This document shows, piece after piece, positions 33,717 to 41,694 of a stretch of DNA of 64,000 bases. The notes under the pieces were generated by a model that was not told the origin of the DNA, did no database searches, and saw only the letters and a list, made by a program, of their open reading frames with translations. Where the stretch lies: contig JADJPG010000005.1 of assembly GCA_016713365.1 (NCBI GenBank), positions 124,001 through 188,000 on the forward strand, given 5' to 3'. A program made the translations under genes and the position numbers. Each line of letters begins with the position of its first letter. Position 1 is the first letter of the stretch. The stretch comes from Verrucomicrobiota bacterium. GTDB lineage: Bacteria; Verrucomicrobiota; Verrucomicrobiia; Limisphaerales; JADJPG01.

Positions 33717-35768
33717 TCAATCGTCGCTCGCCGGCACCGAGTCGAAAGGCTCAAACAACTTCCGCGCCTCCGCCAGCTGGCGCTCGTTTCCAATCAGCAA
33801 TACCTCATCGTTCAGCTGGAACTCAAAATCCGGCTCCGGACTGATCACCGTCTCCGTCCCGCGCCGCACGGCGACCGCCGTCGACCCAGTGCGCGTCCGC
33901 AATTCCATCTCCCGAATCTGTTTCCCGAGCGCTGGTGACCGCGGGGTGATTTGAACCGTGACCAGCTCGGCGTTCTCGAGCAAGGACGGCATCGGCTTGG
34001 AATGTTCCGGCGCATGATGCAGAGGTTCGCGCGACAACGTTTCCCGAATCGTCACCTGCGCCCGCGCATAGATTCGGATGAAGAACGTCCGCAGCAAGAC
34101 CGCCAGCAGCACACCAATGCTGCCCAGCACCACGAATACCTCCCACGACGGCAGCAGGACCGAACTCAGCGCGAGCACGAGTAGTCCCAGTCCGACGATC
34201 CCGGCGAAGAGCGTCGTGTTCGAGATCATCGCGCGCATCGCCATCTTGTTCTTCATCGTCGAACCGCCGCGAATGGCCATCTCGGAAAGCAGCATGCTGA
34301 GCGCGTCCAGCTTGCGCAGCGTGGCGATGAAGAGCGGCAGGCTGCACAACATCGCCGCCAGCCAGAGCACCGTGTTGCGACCGCCGGTCCAACGCGGCAG
34401 ATCCGTCAACCAATCGACCTTCCAGCGATCGAGCAGGGTCGCGGCGAGAAACAGTCCGGCAATGAGCGCGACGTTGATCGACAGCTGAAAGACCATCAGG
34501 CGCACCATTTTCCTCGGCGCGCTCACCGAATGATTCTCCCGCACACGGCGAATCCACGCCGTGTAATCCTGCTGGTAATGGAGCAGCGAGCGCGGGGCGA
34601 ACCGGTCATGAAACTTCACCAGCCAGTCCGCGTGCTGGATGAGAAACGGAGTCAACGCGGAGGTGACCGTGGAGACGCATACCGCGATGGGATAAAGGAA
34701 ATGACTCGTCACGCCAAGGTCCTTGCCCAGCGCGGCGATGATGAACGAGAACTCGCCGATCTGCGCCAGGCCAAGCCCCACGCGCATGGACGTGCCGCGA
34801 TCGTAGCCCGCCACAAAACTTCCGAACGAGCATGCCGCAATCTTTCCGACCACCAGCAGCACGCTGATTACCGCGATCGGGAGGGCGTATTGCACCAGCA
34901 GCTTCGGCTCAATCAGCAGGCCGATCGCCACGAAGAATACCGCGCTGAACATGTTCCGCAGCGGAGCCGTCAATCGCTCGATGCGCCGGATGTCGTGAGA
35001 TTCCGCGATCAACGCGCCCATGATGAACGAGCCCAGCGCGACGCTGTACTTCAACTTCAGCGCCAGCAACGCGAGACCGAAGCACAGACCCAGCACGGTA
35101 ATCAGCATGGTTTCCTCGTTGTGAAACCGCGCCACCAACGCGAGGAGTTTCGGGACAATCAGCAACCCGAGCACGATGGACATCACGGTGAACACGCCGA
35201 GCCGTCCCATGGTTTCCAACACCGCCCCCACTTCAAACGCGCCAGTCATCGCCACGCCTGAGAGTGACGCGATCAGCAAAATGGCGATGATGTCCTCCGC
35301 GATCAGAATGCCGTAGATGACTTCGGCGAACTTCTCTTTGCCTTTCCCGAGATCGGCGAGCGTCTTCGTGATAATCGTCGTGGACGAGATCATCATGATG
35401 CCGCCGAGGTAGACACTGTCCGTCCCGCTCCAGCCGAAGTAGCGACCGATCTGGAATCCGATGAAGAACATCAGCGCCGTTTCGAGCGGAGCAACGATGA
35501 ACGCTGTGAAGCCAATCTGCCGAATCTTCCGAAAGTTAAACTCCAGCCCCAGCGCGAAGAGGAGAAAGACAATGCCGAGTTCAGAAAGTGTCTGGATGTT
35601 CTGCTCGTCGGCGACCAAGGGCGAGGGAAGCACGTGCGGACCGATGATCACGCCGGCCAGGATGTAACCGAGCACCACCGGGAGCTTCAGCGCACGGAAG
35701 CTGACCGTGACCAGTCCGGCCACCATCATCACCACGGCAAGATCCTGGAGGAATGCGGCGTTGTGCAT
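33717..35768 (-). CDS. CPA2-family cation:proton antiporter with TrkA-C domain
   Basis: A 683-aa membrane protein. The first 390 or so residues are the Na+/H+-exchanger fold (FRALKLPVVLGYILAGVIIG, LGIVFLLFALGLEFNFRKI, VALGSFIMGALIAESHDIRR). A second set of about four helices follows at residues 430-570 (VALIAGLFLAATLLDRW, GIVGLGLLVLALSSVLLPSW). It ends with an RCK-C/TrkA-C domain (ITPRSPALGKQIREMELRTR and LNDEVLLIGNERQLAE). KefB/KefC-type proteins normally carry a Rossmann RCK-N domain as well; none is seen here. It would exchange K+ or Na+ for protons. It starts at ATG 35768 and lies 42 bases upstream of polX on the same strand. Confidence 0.9.
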   Translation of the reverse strand: MHNAAFLQDLAVVMMVAGLVTVSFRALKLPVVLGYILAGVIIGPHVLPSPLVADEQNIQTLSELGIVFLLFALGLEFNFRKIRQIGFTAFIVAPLETALMFFIGFQIGRYFGWSGTDSVYLGGIMMISSTTIITKTLADLGKGKEKFAEVIYGILIAEDIIAILLIASLSGVAMTGAFEVGAVLETMGRLGVFTVMSIVLGLLIVPKLLALVARFHNEETMLITVLGLCFGLALLALKLKYSVALGSFIMGALIAESHDIRRIERLTAPLRNMFSAVFFVAIGLLIEPKLLVQYALPIAVISVLLVVGKIAACSFGSFVAGYDRGTSMRVGLGLAQIGEFSFIIAALGKDLGVTSHFLYPIAVCVSTVTSALTPFLIQHADWLVKFHDRFAPRSLLHYQQDYTAWIRRVRENHSVSAPRKMVRLMVFQLSINVALIAGLFLAATLLDRWKVDWLTDLPRWTGGRNTVLWLAAMLCSLPLFIATLRKLDALSMLLSEMAIRGGSTMKNKMAMRAMISNTTLFAGIVGLGLLVLALSSVLLPSWEVFVVLGSIGVLLAVLLRTFFIRIYARAQVTIRETLSREPLHHAPEHSKPMPSLLENAELVTVQITPRSPALGKQIREMELRTRTGSTAVAVRRGTETVISPEPDFEFQLNDEVLLIGNERQLAEARKLFEPFDSVPASDD

Positions 35769-36049
35769 TACGCGGGCGTTGCTGCGGCGAACGCTACAAA
35801 CTCCGCCGCGTCACGGCGAGCGGCAAAACTTCACCCGCCTAGTCCCGCACCGAATTTTGCGCCAGTCCGAGCAATCCGCTGCGTTCGTCTTGCGTCGGCG
35901 TCATTGCCACTTTCGGCCCATCAGTGCCCCAGCCTGTTGACAGCCCACTCGCCGTCGTTAGTCTCGTTTCAGCTGCATCGGCGCCTCCGGCCGGCAGCAA
36001 CTGCCGTAATGCGTTTGGATAAATCAACAAAGCACTCATCAACGTGGTT

Positions 36050-36616
36050 ATGAAAACGACCTTCTCACTCAAAACGACTTTTGCACTGCTGTTCGCACTG
36101 GCGACCTTCGTGTTCCAGGCCCCGGCTGCCGAGAAATCCGAAGCCGCCGCCATTGCCGCGCTGTCGGACAAAATGGAAAGCAAGGTGACCGCCGCAATGC
36201 AGGAGATTGAAAAGAAGTATCCCAACAGCATCGAAGGCGTCGCCAAGATCAAATCCATGCTCGGTGACGAACGTGTAAAGGTCCGCCGCAAAGCCGCTCG
36301 CGTCGTGGGCACGCTGCACGCGGATGTCACCGAGGCTGAGCTCAAGCAAATCGCCGCGTTGCTCAAGGGCAAGACGCCGGAGGAAATCATCGACGGTTTG
36401 AAGGCGCTCCGCGGACTGAAGTCCCAGCCGGTCATCCCTGAGATCAAGGCGCTGCTCGATCATCCCACGCCGAACGTCATCCGCGACGCGTGCCGCACGC
36501 TGTCTGAAATCGGGGGCAAGGACCTGATTCCCGCCATCGAACCGCTCCTCAATCACGCCAACGCGGCCGTGAAGAAGGACGCACAGGACGCCATCTTCAA
36601 GCTGAAGAACAAGTAA
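36050..36616 (+). CDS. Exported HEAT-repeat protein
   Basis: A 188-aa protein from ATG 36050, with a signal peptide (LKTTFALLFALATFVFQAPA, cleavage near APAAEKS). A helical segment (IAALSDKMESKVTAAMQEIE) is followed by three or four HEAT repeats (DERVKVRRKAARVVGTLHAD, PNVIRDACRTLSEIGGK, NAAVKKDAQDAIFKLKNK). It is probably periplasmic with a binding or scaffolding role. The stop is 18 bases from the converging lipoprotein gene. The function is not recognised. Confidence 0.82.
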   Translation: MKTTFSLKTTFALLFALATFVFQAPAAEKSEAAAIAALSDKMESKVTAAMQEIEKKYPNSIEGVAKIKSMLGDERVKVRRKAARVVGTLHADVTEAELKQIAALLKGKTPEEIIDGLKALRGLKSQPVIPEIKALLDHPTPNVIRDACRTLSEIGGKDLIPAIEPLLNHANAAVKKDAQDAIFKLKNK

Positions 36617-36634
36617 GCTCAAGTCGGCCCGACA

Positions 36635-37198
36635 TTAGCGTCGGCGGAGATCCTCTCTCTCCAATAGGTCAATGAGCCGGTCAGCTGCACGTTTCGCTAC
36701 GGTCTCGGGCGGAAGCACGTCTTCGCCTCTTTCGAGCGGATAGCTCCACGATCCTGAGCTAAGAATTTCCCCGCCCCGACGGGCAACTCCAGTAATTCCA
36801 GAAACAGCACCATGTTGCACGCTGTTACCGTTTCCAACGACAACAGACGTTTTCACGCCGGATTGGCCTTCAGGAAGATGGGAGAACGTAACTGTGCCCG
36901 CAATCGCGATGTCGGCGTCTCCTTCGGTGACAACTCTCACGTCGCAGCGTCGAACGAACATTTCCACGAATACATTCCTAACGGCCTCTCCAACGACTTC
37001 ATCACCACATGTGAATCGTTCGATCCGAACGGAGTCGATCGGACGAGCGGGAGGCCGGTTCTTGAGTGTTTGAGGTTTGGCAAGCTGGCACCCCCCGAAC
37101 AAGAGACTGACTAGGACGAGCCCTCCCAACCTTAGAGAAAGACTCTCGATTTGTTTTACCAGCACGGCTTGCCGAATTGTTTCAAGGATAGCATTCAT
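36635..37198 (-). CDS. Putative outer-membrane lipoprotein of unknown function
   Basis: A 187-aa protein with an N-terminal hydrophobic stretch ending in a lipobox (LRLGGLVLVSLLFGGCQLAK; lipidated Cys near residue 37). The long N-region suggests that the real start may be a later codon, but none nearer has better support. The mature part contains strands RIERFTCGDEVVGEAV and DADIAIAGTVTFSHLPE and ends with a charged helix. The pattern recalls small lipoproteins that assemble outer-membrane complexes, but no family was recognised. The 137-base gap to the lyase gene holds no obvious signal. Confidence 0.65.
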   Translation of the reverse strand: MNAILETIRQAVLVKQIESLSLRLGGLVLVSLLFGGCQLAKPQTLKNRPPARPIDSVRIERFTCGDEVVGEAVRNVFVEMFVRRCDVRVVTEGDADIAIAGTVTFSHLPEGQSGVKTSVVVGNGNSVQHGAVSGITGVARRGGEILSSGSWSYPLERGEDVLPPETVAKRAADRLIDLLEREDLRRR

Positions 37199-37335
37199 TG
37201 CTCTATAGAATTTATCACCCGTTGCTTAAACTCTGATTGGTCGAGGCACATTGGAACAAGAAGAATTGAGCTTCATCAAGGGAGTCTTGCACCGCGTATC
37301 CTGAACTCGTAAACCTTTGTGCGTAGAGTAACTCG

Positions 37336-38910
37336 ATGATTCTTCTCGATGGCCACCATCTGTCACTCCAGGACGTCTGGCGTGTTTCCTGTCTCCAATC
37401 CCCGTGCCAGCTCGCCGAAAGCGCTCGACCGCTCGTGCGTCGCAGTCGCGAGCTCGTGGACAAGCTAGCCGCCGAACCTCGCGCCATCTACGGCATCAAT
37501 ACCGGATTCGGCCCGCTCAGCGGCTTCCGCGTCAGCAACGAGGATCAAGCGCAGCATCAGATCAACCTGCTGCATCACCTATTCGTCGGTCAAGGCGTGC
37601 TCTACTCGGAAGTCGAGACGCGCGCGATCATGCTCGCCCGCGCGAACGCGCTCGCGCGCGGTTACTCCGGCATTCGCGAGGAACTGATCGAGCTGCTCAT
37701 CGCCGCGTTGAACAAGGGCATCCTCCCGGAGATTCCCAGCGAAGGCTCCGTTGGCGCCAGCGGCGACCTCGTTCCGCTCGCGCACATGGGCGGATTGCTC
37801 GTCGGCCTCGGCCAAGCCCGCTTCGGTGGTAAACGCCTCGCATCCATCGACGCTCTACGCCAGGCCGGGCTCACTCCCGCCGTCCTCCGCGCCAAGGAAG
37901 GTCTCGCGCTGGTCAACGGCACTTCCGTGATGACCGCACTCGCTGCTCTTGCCACGCACGAGGCCGATCGCATCCTCCGCTGGATGGAGCTGCTCGCGTC
38001 GTGCCTGTTTCAAGTGCTCGGTGGCGAACCGGAAGTACTCTGTGGTCAGGCGCACATGGCGCGCGGATTTCGCGGCCAGTCGCTCGTCGCGCGACGCATC
38101 AGCGATTCGCTGCGCACACATCCCGATTACGCCCGTCGCATCGATGACCATCAGTGGGGCTCGATGCCCAAGCTGGTCGATGCCGGCGCGGAGATTCAAG
38201 ATCCGTATTCGCTTCGCTGCGTCCCGCAAGTGCTCGGCGCATTCCAAGAAGCGCTCTGGCACGTCGAGGAAGTCGTCACGCGCGAGCTCAACGCCAGCAC
38301 GGACAATCCGCTCATCTTCCCGGACACGGGCATGGTGATTCACTGCGGCAATTTCTACGGGCAACAGATCGCGATGGTGAGCGATTACCTGCGCATGGGC
38401 CTCATCAAGACGGCCCTCCTCGCCGAGCGCCAGATCGAGCGTCTGGTGAACTGGCGTTACAGCCGCGGACTGCCGCCAATGCTCGCGGGCGGCGCGGCGG
38501 GATTGAACTCCGGCTTCTCCGGCGCGCAACTGCTCGCCACGTCACTCGCCGCCGAAGCGCGTTTGCTCGGCACGCCGGCGTCCATCCAGACGATTCCGAC
38601 GAACGCCAACAATCAGGACGTGGTGAGCATGGGCAGCATCGCTGCGAAGATGACGCGCACCGCGTTGCCGCTGGTCTGGAAGATTCTCGCCATCGAAACG
38701 CTCGCGCTCGTTCAAGCGGCGGACCTACGCGGGAAGGACTTCGTGCTCGGCAGCGACTTCCGCAAGTTGCACGACATCGTCCGCAGTGTTTCCGCGCAGC
38801 TCGGCAGCGATCGTCCTCTCGTCACCGACATTGAAGAAGTCACGCGACTGCTTCAGTCTGAGGAAGTGCAGCAGCAATGTCTCGCGCCTCAAATCGAAAA
38901 TGAACACTGA
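37336..38910 (+). CDS. Aromatic amino acid ammonia-lyase, tyrosine-type (TAL/HAL family)
   Basis: A 524-aa MIO-dependent lyase. The cofactor-forming Ala-Ser-Gly is in GSVGASGDLVPLAHM (about residue 139-141). GINTGFGPLSGF supplies the catalytic Tyr loop region, and STDNPLIFPDTG and IQTIPTNANNQDVVSMG are conserved further on. At the selectivity site the sequence is NLLHHLFVGQG. The His-Leu pair there is typical of tyrosine ammonia-lyases, whereas histidine ammonia-lyases have Ser-His. It would convert L-tyrosine to 4-coumarate, the kind of aromatic starter used by flexirubin-type pathways. No other hut genes are nearby. Its end overlaps the halogenase-like gene by 11 bases. Confidence 0.87.
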   Translation: MILLDGHHLSLQDVWRVSCLQSPCQLAESARPLVRRSRELVDKLAAEPRAIYGINTGFGPLSGFRVSNEDQAQHQINLLHHLFVGQGVLYSEVETRAIMLARANALARGYSGIREELIELLIAALNKGILPEIPSEGSVGASGDLVPLAHMGGLLVGLGQARFGGKRLASIDALRQAGLTPAVLRAKEGLALVNGTSVMTALAALATHEADRILRWMELLASCLFQVLGGEPEVLCGQAHMARGFRGQSLVARRISDSLRTHPDYARRIDDHQWGSMPKLVDAGAEIQDPYSLRCVPQVLGAFQEALWHVEEVVTRELNASTDNPLIFPDTGMVIHCGNFYGQQIAMVSDYLRMGLIKTALLAERQIERLVNWRYSRGLPPMLAGGAAGLNSGFSGAQLLATSLAAEARLLGTPASIQTIPTNANNQDVVSMGSIAAKMTRTALPLVWKILAIETLALVQAADLRGKDFVLGSDFRKLHDIVRSVSAQLGSDRPLVTDIEEVTRLLQSEEVQQQCLAPQIENEH

Positions 38911-40147
38911 CGTCGATGTGCTGATTATTGGCGCCGGCCCGGCGGGCTGCGTTGCCGCGTCGCTCCTGCACCGTGAGGGCTTCAAGGTGCGCGTCATCGA
39001 AAAGCAACGCTTCCCGCGCTTTGTCATCGGCGAGAGCCTGTTGCCGCACTGCATGGATTACCTTCAGGAAGCCGGTCTGTTGGAAGCGGTCGCGAAGGAG
39101 AATTTCATCCAGAAGAACGGCGCGGTGTTTCATCGCGATGGCGGCACGTGCAACTTCGATTTCTCCGCGCAGTTCACCGAAGGCTGGAAATACACCTGGC
39201 AGGTCACGCGCGCCGAGTTCGACCTCGCGCTGGCCAACGCGGTGAAGGACATGGGCGTGGAAGTATTGTTCGAGCGCAGCGTGACTTCCGTTGAGTTCCT
39301 CGATTCGCACGCGACCGCGACCGTTTCGCATCCGGACGGCTCGTCGCAGAACGTCACCGCGAAGTTCATCCTGGATTGCAGCGGCTACGGACGCGTCTTG
39401 CCGCGCCTGCTCGATTTGGAACGCCCGTCGAACTTTCCCGTTCGCGAAGCATTGTTCGCGCATGTCACGGGCGATCACCGGCCCGAAGGTCGCGAGGAGG
39501 GAAAGATTTGGGCGTGCCTGCATCCCAGCGGCGCGTGGCTGTGGATCATTCCGTTCTCCAACGGCCGCACCAGCGTTGGCGTCGTCGCCACGCCGGAGAT
39601 TTTCGCGCAGTTCCTCGGCAACCCGGAGGAACAGCTGCGCGCGATCGTTTCGACCGACCCCAGCGCCGGGCCGCGTTTGCGCGACATGCAACTGGCCTTC
39701 GCACCGCAACGCATTGTCGGGTTCTCCTGCGGCGTGAAGCAAATTCACGGTCCTCGCTACGCGCTCGTGGGTAACGCGACGGAGTTTCTCGATCCGATCT
39801 TCAGCTCCGGCGTCACGCTCGCGCTCGCTTCCGCCAGTCGCGCCGCGAAGACGCTGACGCGCGAACTGCGCGGTGAGACGGTGAATTGGCAGGCGGATTA
39901 CGCGGACTGGGTGATGGGCGGCATCAACGCCTTCCGCGCCTACGTGGCCGCTTGGTATGACGGCACGTTGCCCGACATCTTTTTCAACGCTGGCCGGAAT
40001 CGCGACATCATGCGCCAGGTTTGTTCCGTGCTCGCGGGTTACGTGTGGGACAAGAGCAATCCCTACGTGACGCAACCCGAGCGCGCGCTGCCGCTGCTCT
40101 CGCGCATCATCAAGAGCCAGGCGGGACTCGTGACCACCGGAACGTAG
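38900..40147 (+). CDS. Flavin-dependent halogenase-like oxidoreductase (first)
   Basis: A 415-aa flavoprotein from ATG 38900. The FAD motif is VLIIGAGPAGCVAASLLHRE. RFPRFVIGESLLPHCMDYL (GESLLP, about residue 43) and the tryptophan-proline motif WLWIIP (about 212) match the GES.LP and WxWxIP signatures of FADH2-dependent halogenases of the phenol/pyrrole-modifying type. FLDPIFSSGVTLALASA closes the FAD site. It would halogenate an aromatic ring or act as a related monooxygenase. Coupling to the tyrosine lyase suggests that a 4-hydroxyphenyl group or the polyene built on it is the substrate. Related geranylgeranyl-reductase-like flavoproteins cannot be excluded. Confidence 0.78.
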   Translation: MNTDVDVLIIGAGPAGCVAASLLHREGFKVRVIEKQRFPRFVIGESLLPHCMDYLQEAGLLEAVAKENFIQKNGAVFHRDGGTCNFDFSAQFTEGWKYTWQVTRAEFDLALANAVKDMGVEVLFERSVTSVEFLDSHATATVSHPDGSSQNVTAKFILDCSGYGRVLPRLLDLERPSNFPVREALFAHVTGDHRPEGREEGKIWACLHPSGAWLWIIPFSNGRTSVGVVATPEIFAQFLGNPEEQLRAIVSTDPSAGPRLRDMQLAFAPQRIVGFSCGVKQIHGPRYALVGNATEFLDPIFSSGVTLALASASRAAKTLTRELRGETVNWQADYADWVMGGINAFRAYVAAWYDGTLPDIFFNAGRNRDIMRQVCSVLAGYVWDKSNPYVTQPERALPLLSRIIKSQAGLVTTGT

Positions 40148-40214
40148 ATCGACGGGACAAGAGACATGAGATTGTCCGCCCTCACCCCAACGCCGCCGCC
40201 GAGCCTCAATCGGT

Positions 40215-40501
40215 CGGAGCGCCGACGTCCTCGTCGGCTTCGGACGTGCGGGAATACAGGAGGGCAGACAGCGCTGAGAACGGATGCAAACAGCAGTTCG
40301 CCTGTCGTAAGCCGGCGAGGACGCCGGCGCTCCGGTCATATAGCTGCGGAGCAGCGGAAGACAGTAGCCCACGGCGTGAGCCGTGGGTCGGGTGATGACA
40401 AGCGGCGCAAGCCCCGGCAGGGGCGACAGAGGTTTTTTCTTTCGCCCCTTACGGGGCTCATATCACCAACCCCATCGCAACCCACGGCTCACGCCGTGGG
40501 C
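40215..40501. repeat. Nested palindromic repeat array between pathway genes
   Basis: The 371-base gap between halogenase-like and methyltransferase genes is filled with paired repeats. An outer inverted pair is at 40215-40240 (CGGAGCGCCGACGTCCTCGT...) and 40309-40334. A second pair is at 40367-40388 (CCCACGGCGTGAGCCGTGGG core) and 40480-40501; each copy is itself a palindrome. A third imperfect pair, AGCCCCGGCAGGGGCG/CGCCCCTTACGGGGCT, encloses a TTTTTT tract at about 40433-40438. This is typical of dispersed REP/BIME or MITE-like elements. Transcribed, it would form strong hairpins that could uncouple the downstream gene. No coding gene is seen in the gap. Confidence 0.82.
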
Positions 40502-40518
40502 CACCTTCTTCCGCGCCG

Positions 40519-41604
40519 ATGGCGCTTCAATCTCCGATGAGCCTCTTCTCCCAGGACAACAAGAGCGCGTTCGACGCGAAGGCCGAGGCGCAGCGCATCG
40601 CGTATGCGCCCGTGGCGTTCCAAGCCTGCCGCGTCCTGCGCACCGAGGGCATTCTCGAAGCGGTGCAGAAGAGCGGCTCAGCCGGCATCACGCTCGCGGA
40701 AGTCGTGGCGAAGGTCAGCCTGCCGCGCTACGGCGTGAAAGTGTTGATGGAAGCCGGGCTGGGCGTCGGGCTTTTCTGCCTGAACGAAGGTCGCTACACG
40801 ATCACCAAGCTCGGCTACTTCATGCTCCGCGACCCGATGACGCGCATCAACATGGACGTGGTGCACGACGTCTTCTATAGCGGCTTCTTCGATCTCGATA
40901 AGGCCGTGCGCGAAGGAAAACCTGCCGGCCTGAAATCGCTCGGCGACTGGCCAACGATCTACGAGGGACTCTCCTCGCTCGAGCCACAAGCCCGCGAAAG
41001 CTGGCTGGCGTGGGACCATTACTATTCCGATCAGGCGTTCCCCGCCGCGCTGCCCATAGTCTTTGCAAATCGTCCGAAGCGCCTGCTTGATGTCGGCGGC
41101 AACACCGGCAAGTTCGCCATTCAATGCGCGAAGCACAACGCCGACGTGCGCATCACCATCGCCGACCTCGACAAGCAGCTCGCGCTGGCGAAGGCGAATC
41201 TTCAGCAGCACGGCGTCGCGGATCGTGTGGACCTGCACGCGGTGAATCTGCTCGATGAATCGGCCACGTTGCCGGGCGGTCACGACGCGATCTGGATGAG
41301 CCAGTTCCTCGATTGCTTCTCCGAGCAGCAGATTGTTTCCATCCTGCGCCGCGCCGCCGCCGCGATGTCGCCTGACACCCGGCTCTACATTCTCGAACTG
41401 CTCTGGGACCGGCAGCCGAACGAAACGGCGGCGTTTTGTCTCCAGCAGATTTCGCTCTACTTCACCTGCCTCGCGAACGGCAACAGCCAGATGTATCACT
41501 CCTCGGACCTGCTCGGCTGCATCCAGCAAGCGGGCCTGGTCGTCGAGGAACAGCGCGACCAAGTGGGCCTCTACCACACGCTCATCACCTGCCGGAAAGC
41601 GTAA
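40519..41604 (+). CDS. SAM-dependent O-methyltransferase-like protein
   Basis: A 361-aa protein (or 355 aa from ATG 40537, MSLFSQDNK). The N-terminal 120 residues form a winged-helix dimerisation domain (FQACRVLRTEGILEAVQKSG, LAEVVAKVSLPRYGVKVLME). The C-terminal Rossmann domain has RLLDVGGNTGKFAIQCAKHN (SAM-binding GxGxxG-like motif), ITIADLDKQLALAKANLQ and LYILELLWDRQP. The architecture is that of family-2 O-methyltransferases acting on phenols. Methylation of the aryl ring is known in aryl-polyene chemistry, so a role in tailoring the product fits the flanking lyase and halogenases. A large palindromic repeat separates it from the upstream gene. Confidence 0.85.
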   Translation: MALQSPMSLFSQDNKSAFDAKAEAQRIAYAPVAFQACRVLRTEGILEAVQKSGSAGITLAEVVAKVSLPRYGVKVLMEAGLGVGLFCLNEGRYTITKLGYFMLRDPMTRINMDVVHDVFYSGFFDLDKAVREGKPAGLKSLGDWPTIYEGLSSLEPQARESWLAWDHYYSDQAFPAALPIVFANRPKRLLDVGGNTGKFAIQCAKHNADVRITIADLDKQLALAKANLQQHGVADRVDLHAVNLLDESATLPGGHDAIWMSQFLDCFSEQQIVSILRRAAAAMSPDTRLYILELLWDRQPNETAAFCLQQISLYFTCLANGNSQMYHSSDLLGCIQQAGLVVEEQRDQVGLYHTLITCRKA

Positions 41605-41620
41605 CGAACCGGATGCGCTG

Positions 41621-41690
41621 GCAACAAAGGCGCGAAGGCGCAAAACAGTTTTAGATTATCCTCTCCTTGGCGCCTTCGCGCCTTCGTTGC
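41621..41690. terminator. Inverted repeat between convergent genes, likely bidirectional terminator
   Basis: Arms of 21 bp (41621-41641, GCAACAAAGGCGCGAAGGCGC, and 41670-41690) pair with one mismatch around a 28-base loop containing CAGTTTTAGATT. It fills the short gap between the methyltransferase gene and the converging outer-membrane-type gene. The same GCGCCTTCGTTGC core occurs at about 9043-9056, so the unit also belongs to a dispersed repeat family. The lack of a long T-run makes intrinsic termination uncertain. Confidence 0.55.
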
Positions 41691-41694
41691 TCGC

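Noticed and set aside
37336..38910. Histidine ammonia-lyase (HutH) as the product.
   Set aside because: The selectivity site is His-Leu, not Ser-His, there are no other hut genes, and the gene is coupled to a halogenase-like gene.
38840..40372. A 510-codon open frame on the minus strand.
   Set aside because: It lies opposite the halogenase-like gene, whose FAD and WxWxIP motifs are clear; the composition is that of a reverse-frame shadow.
40148..40518. Repeated GC-rich units considered as a CRISPR array.
   Set aside because: The units are inverted pairs of unequal sequence and spacing, not direct repeats with uniform spacers, and there are no cas genes.
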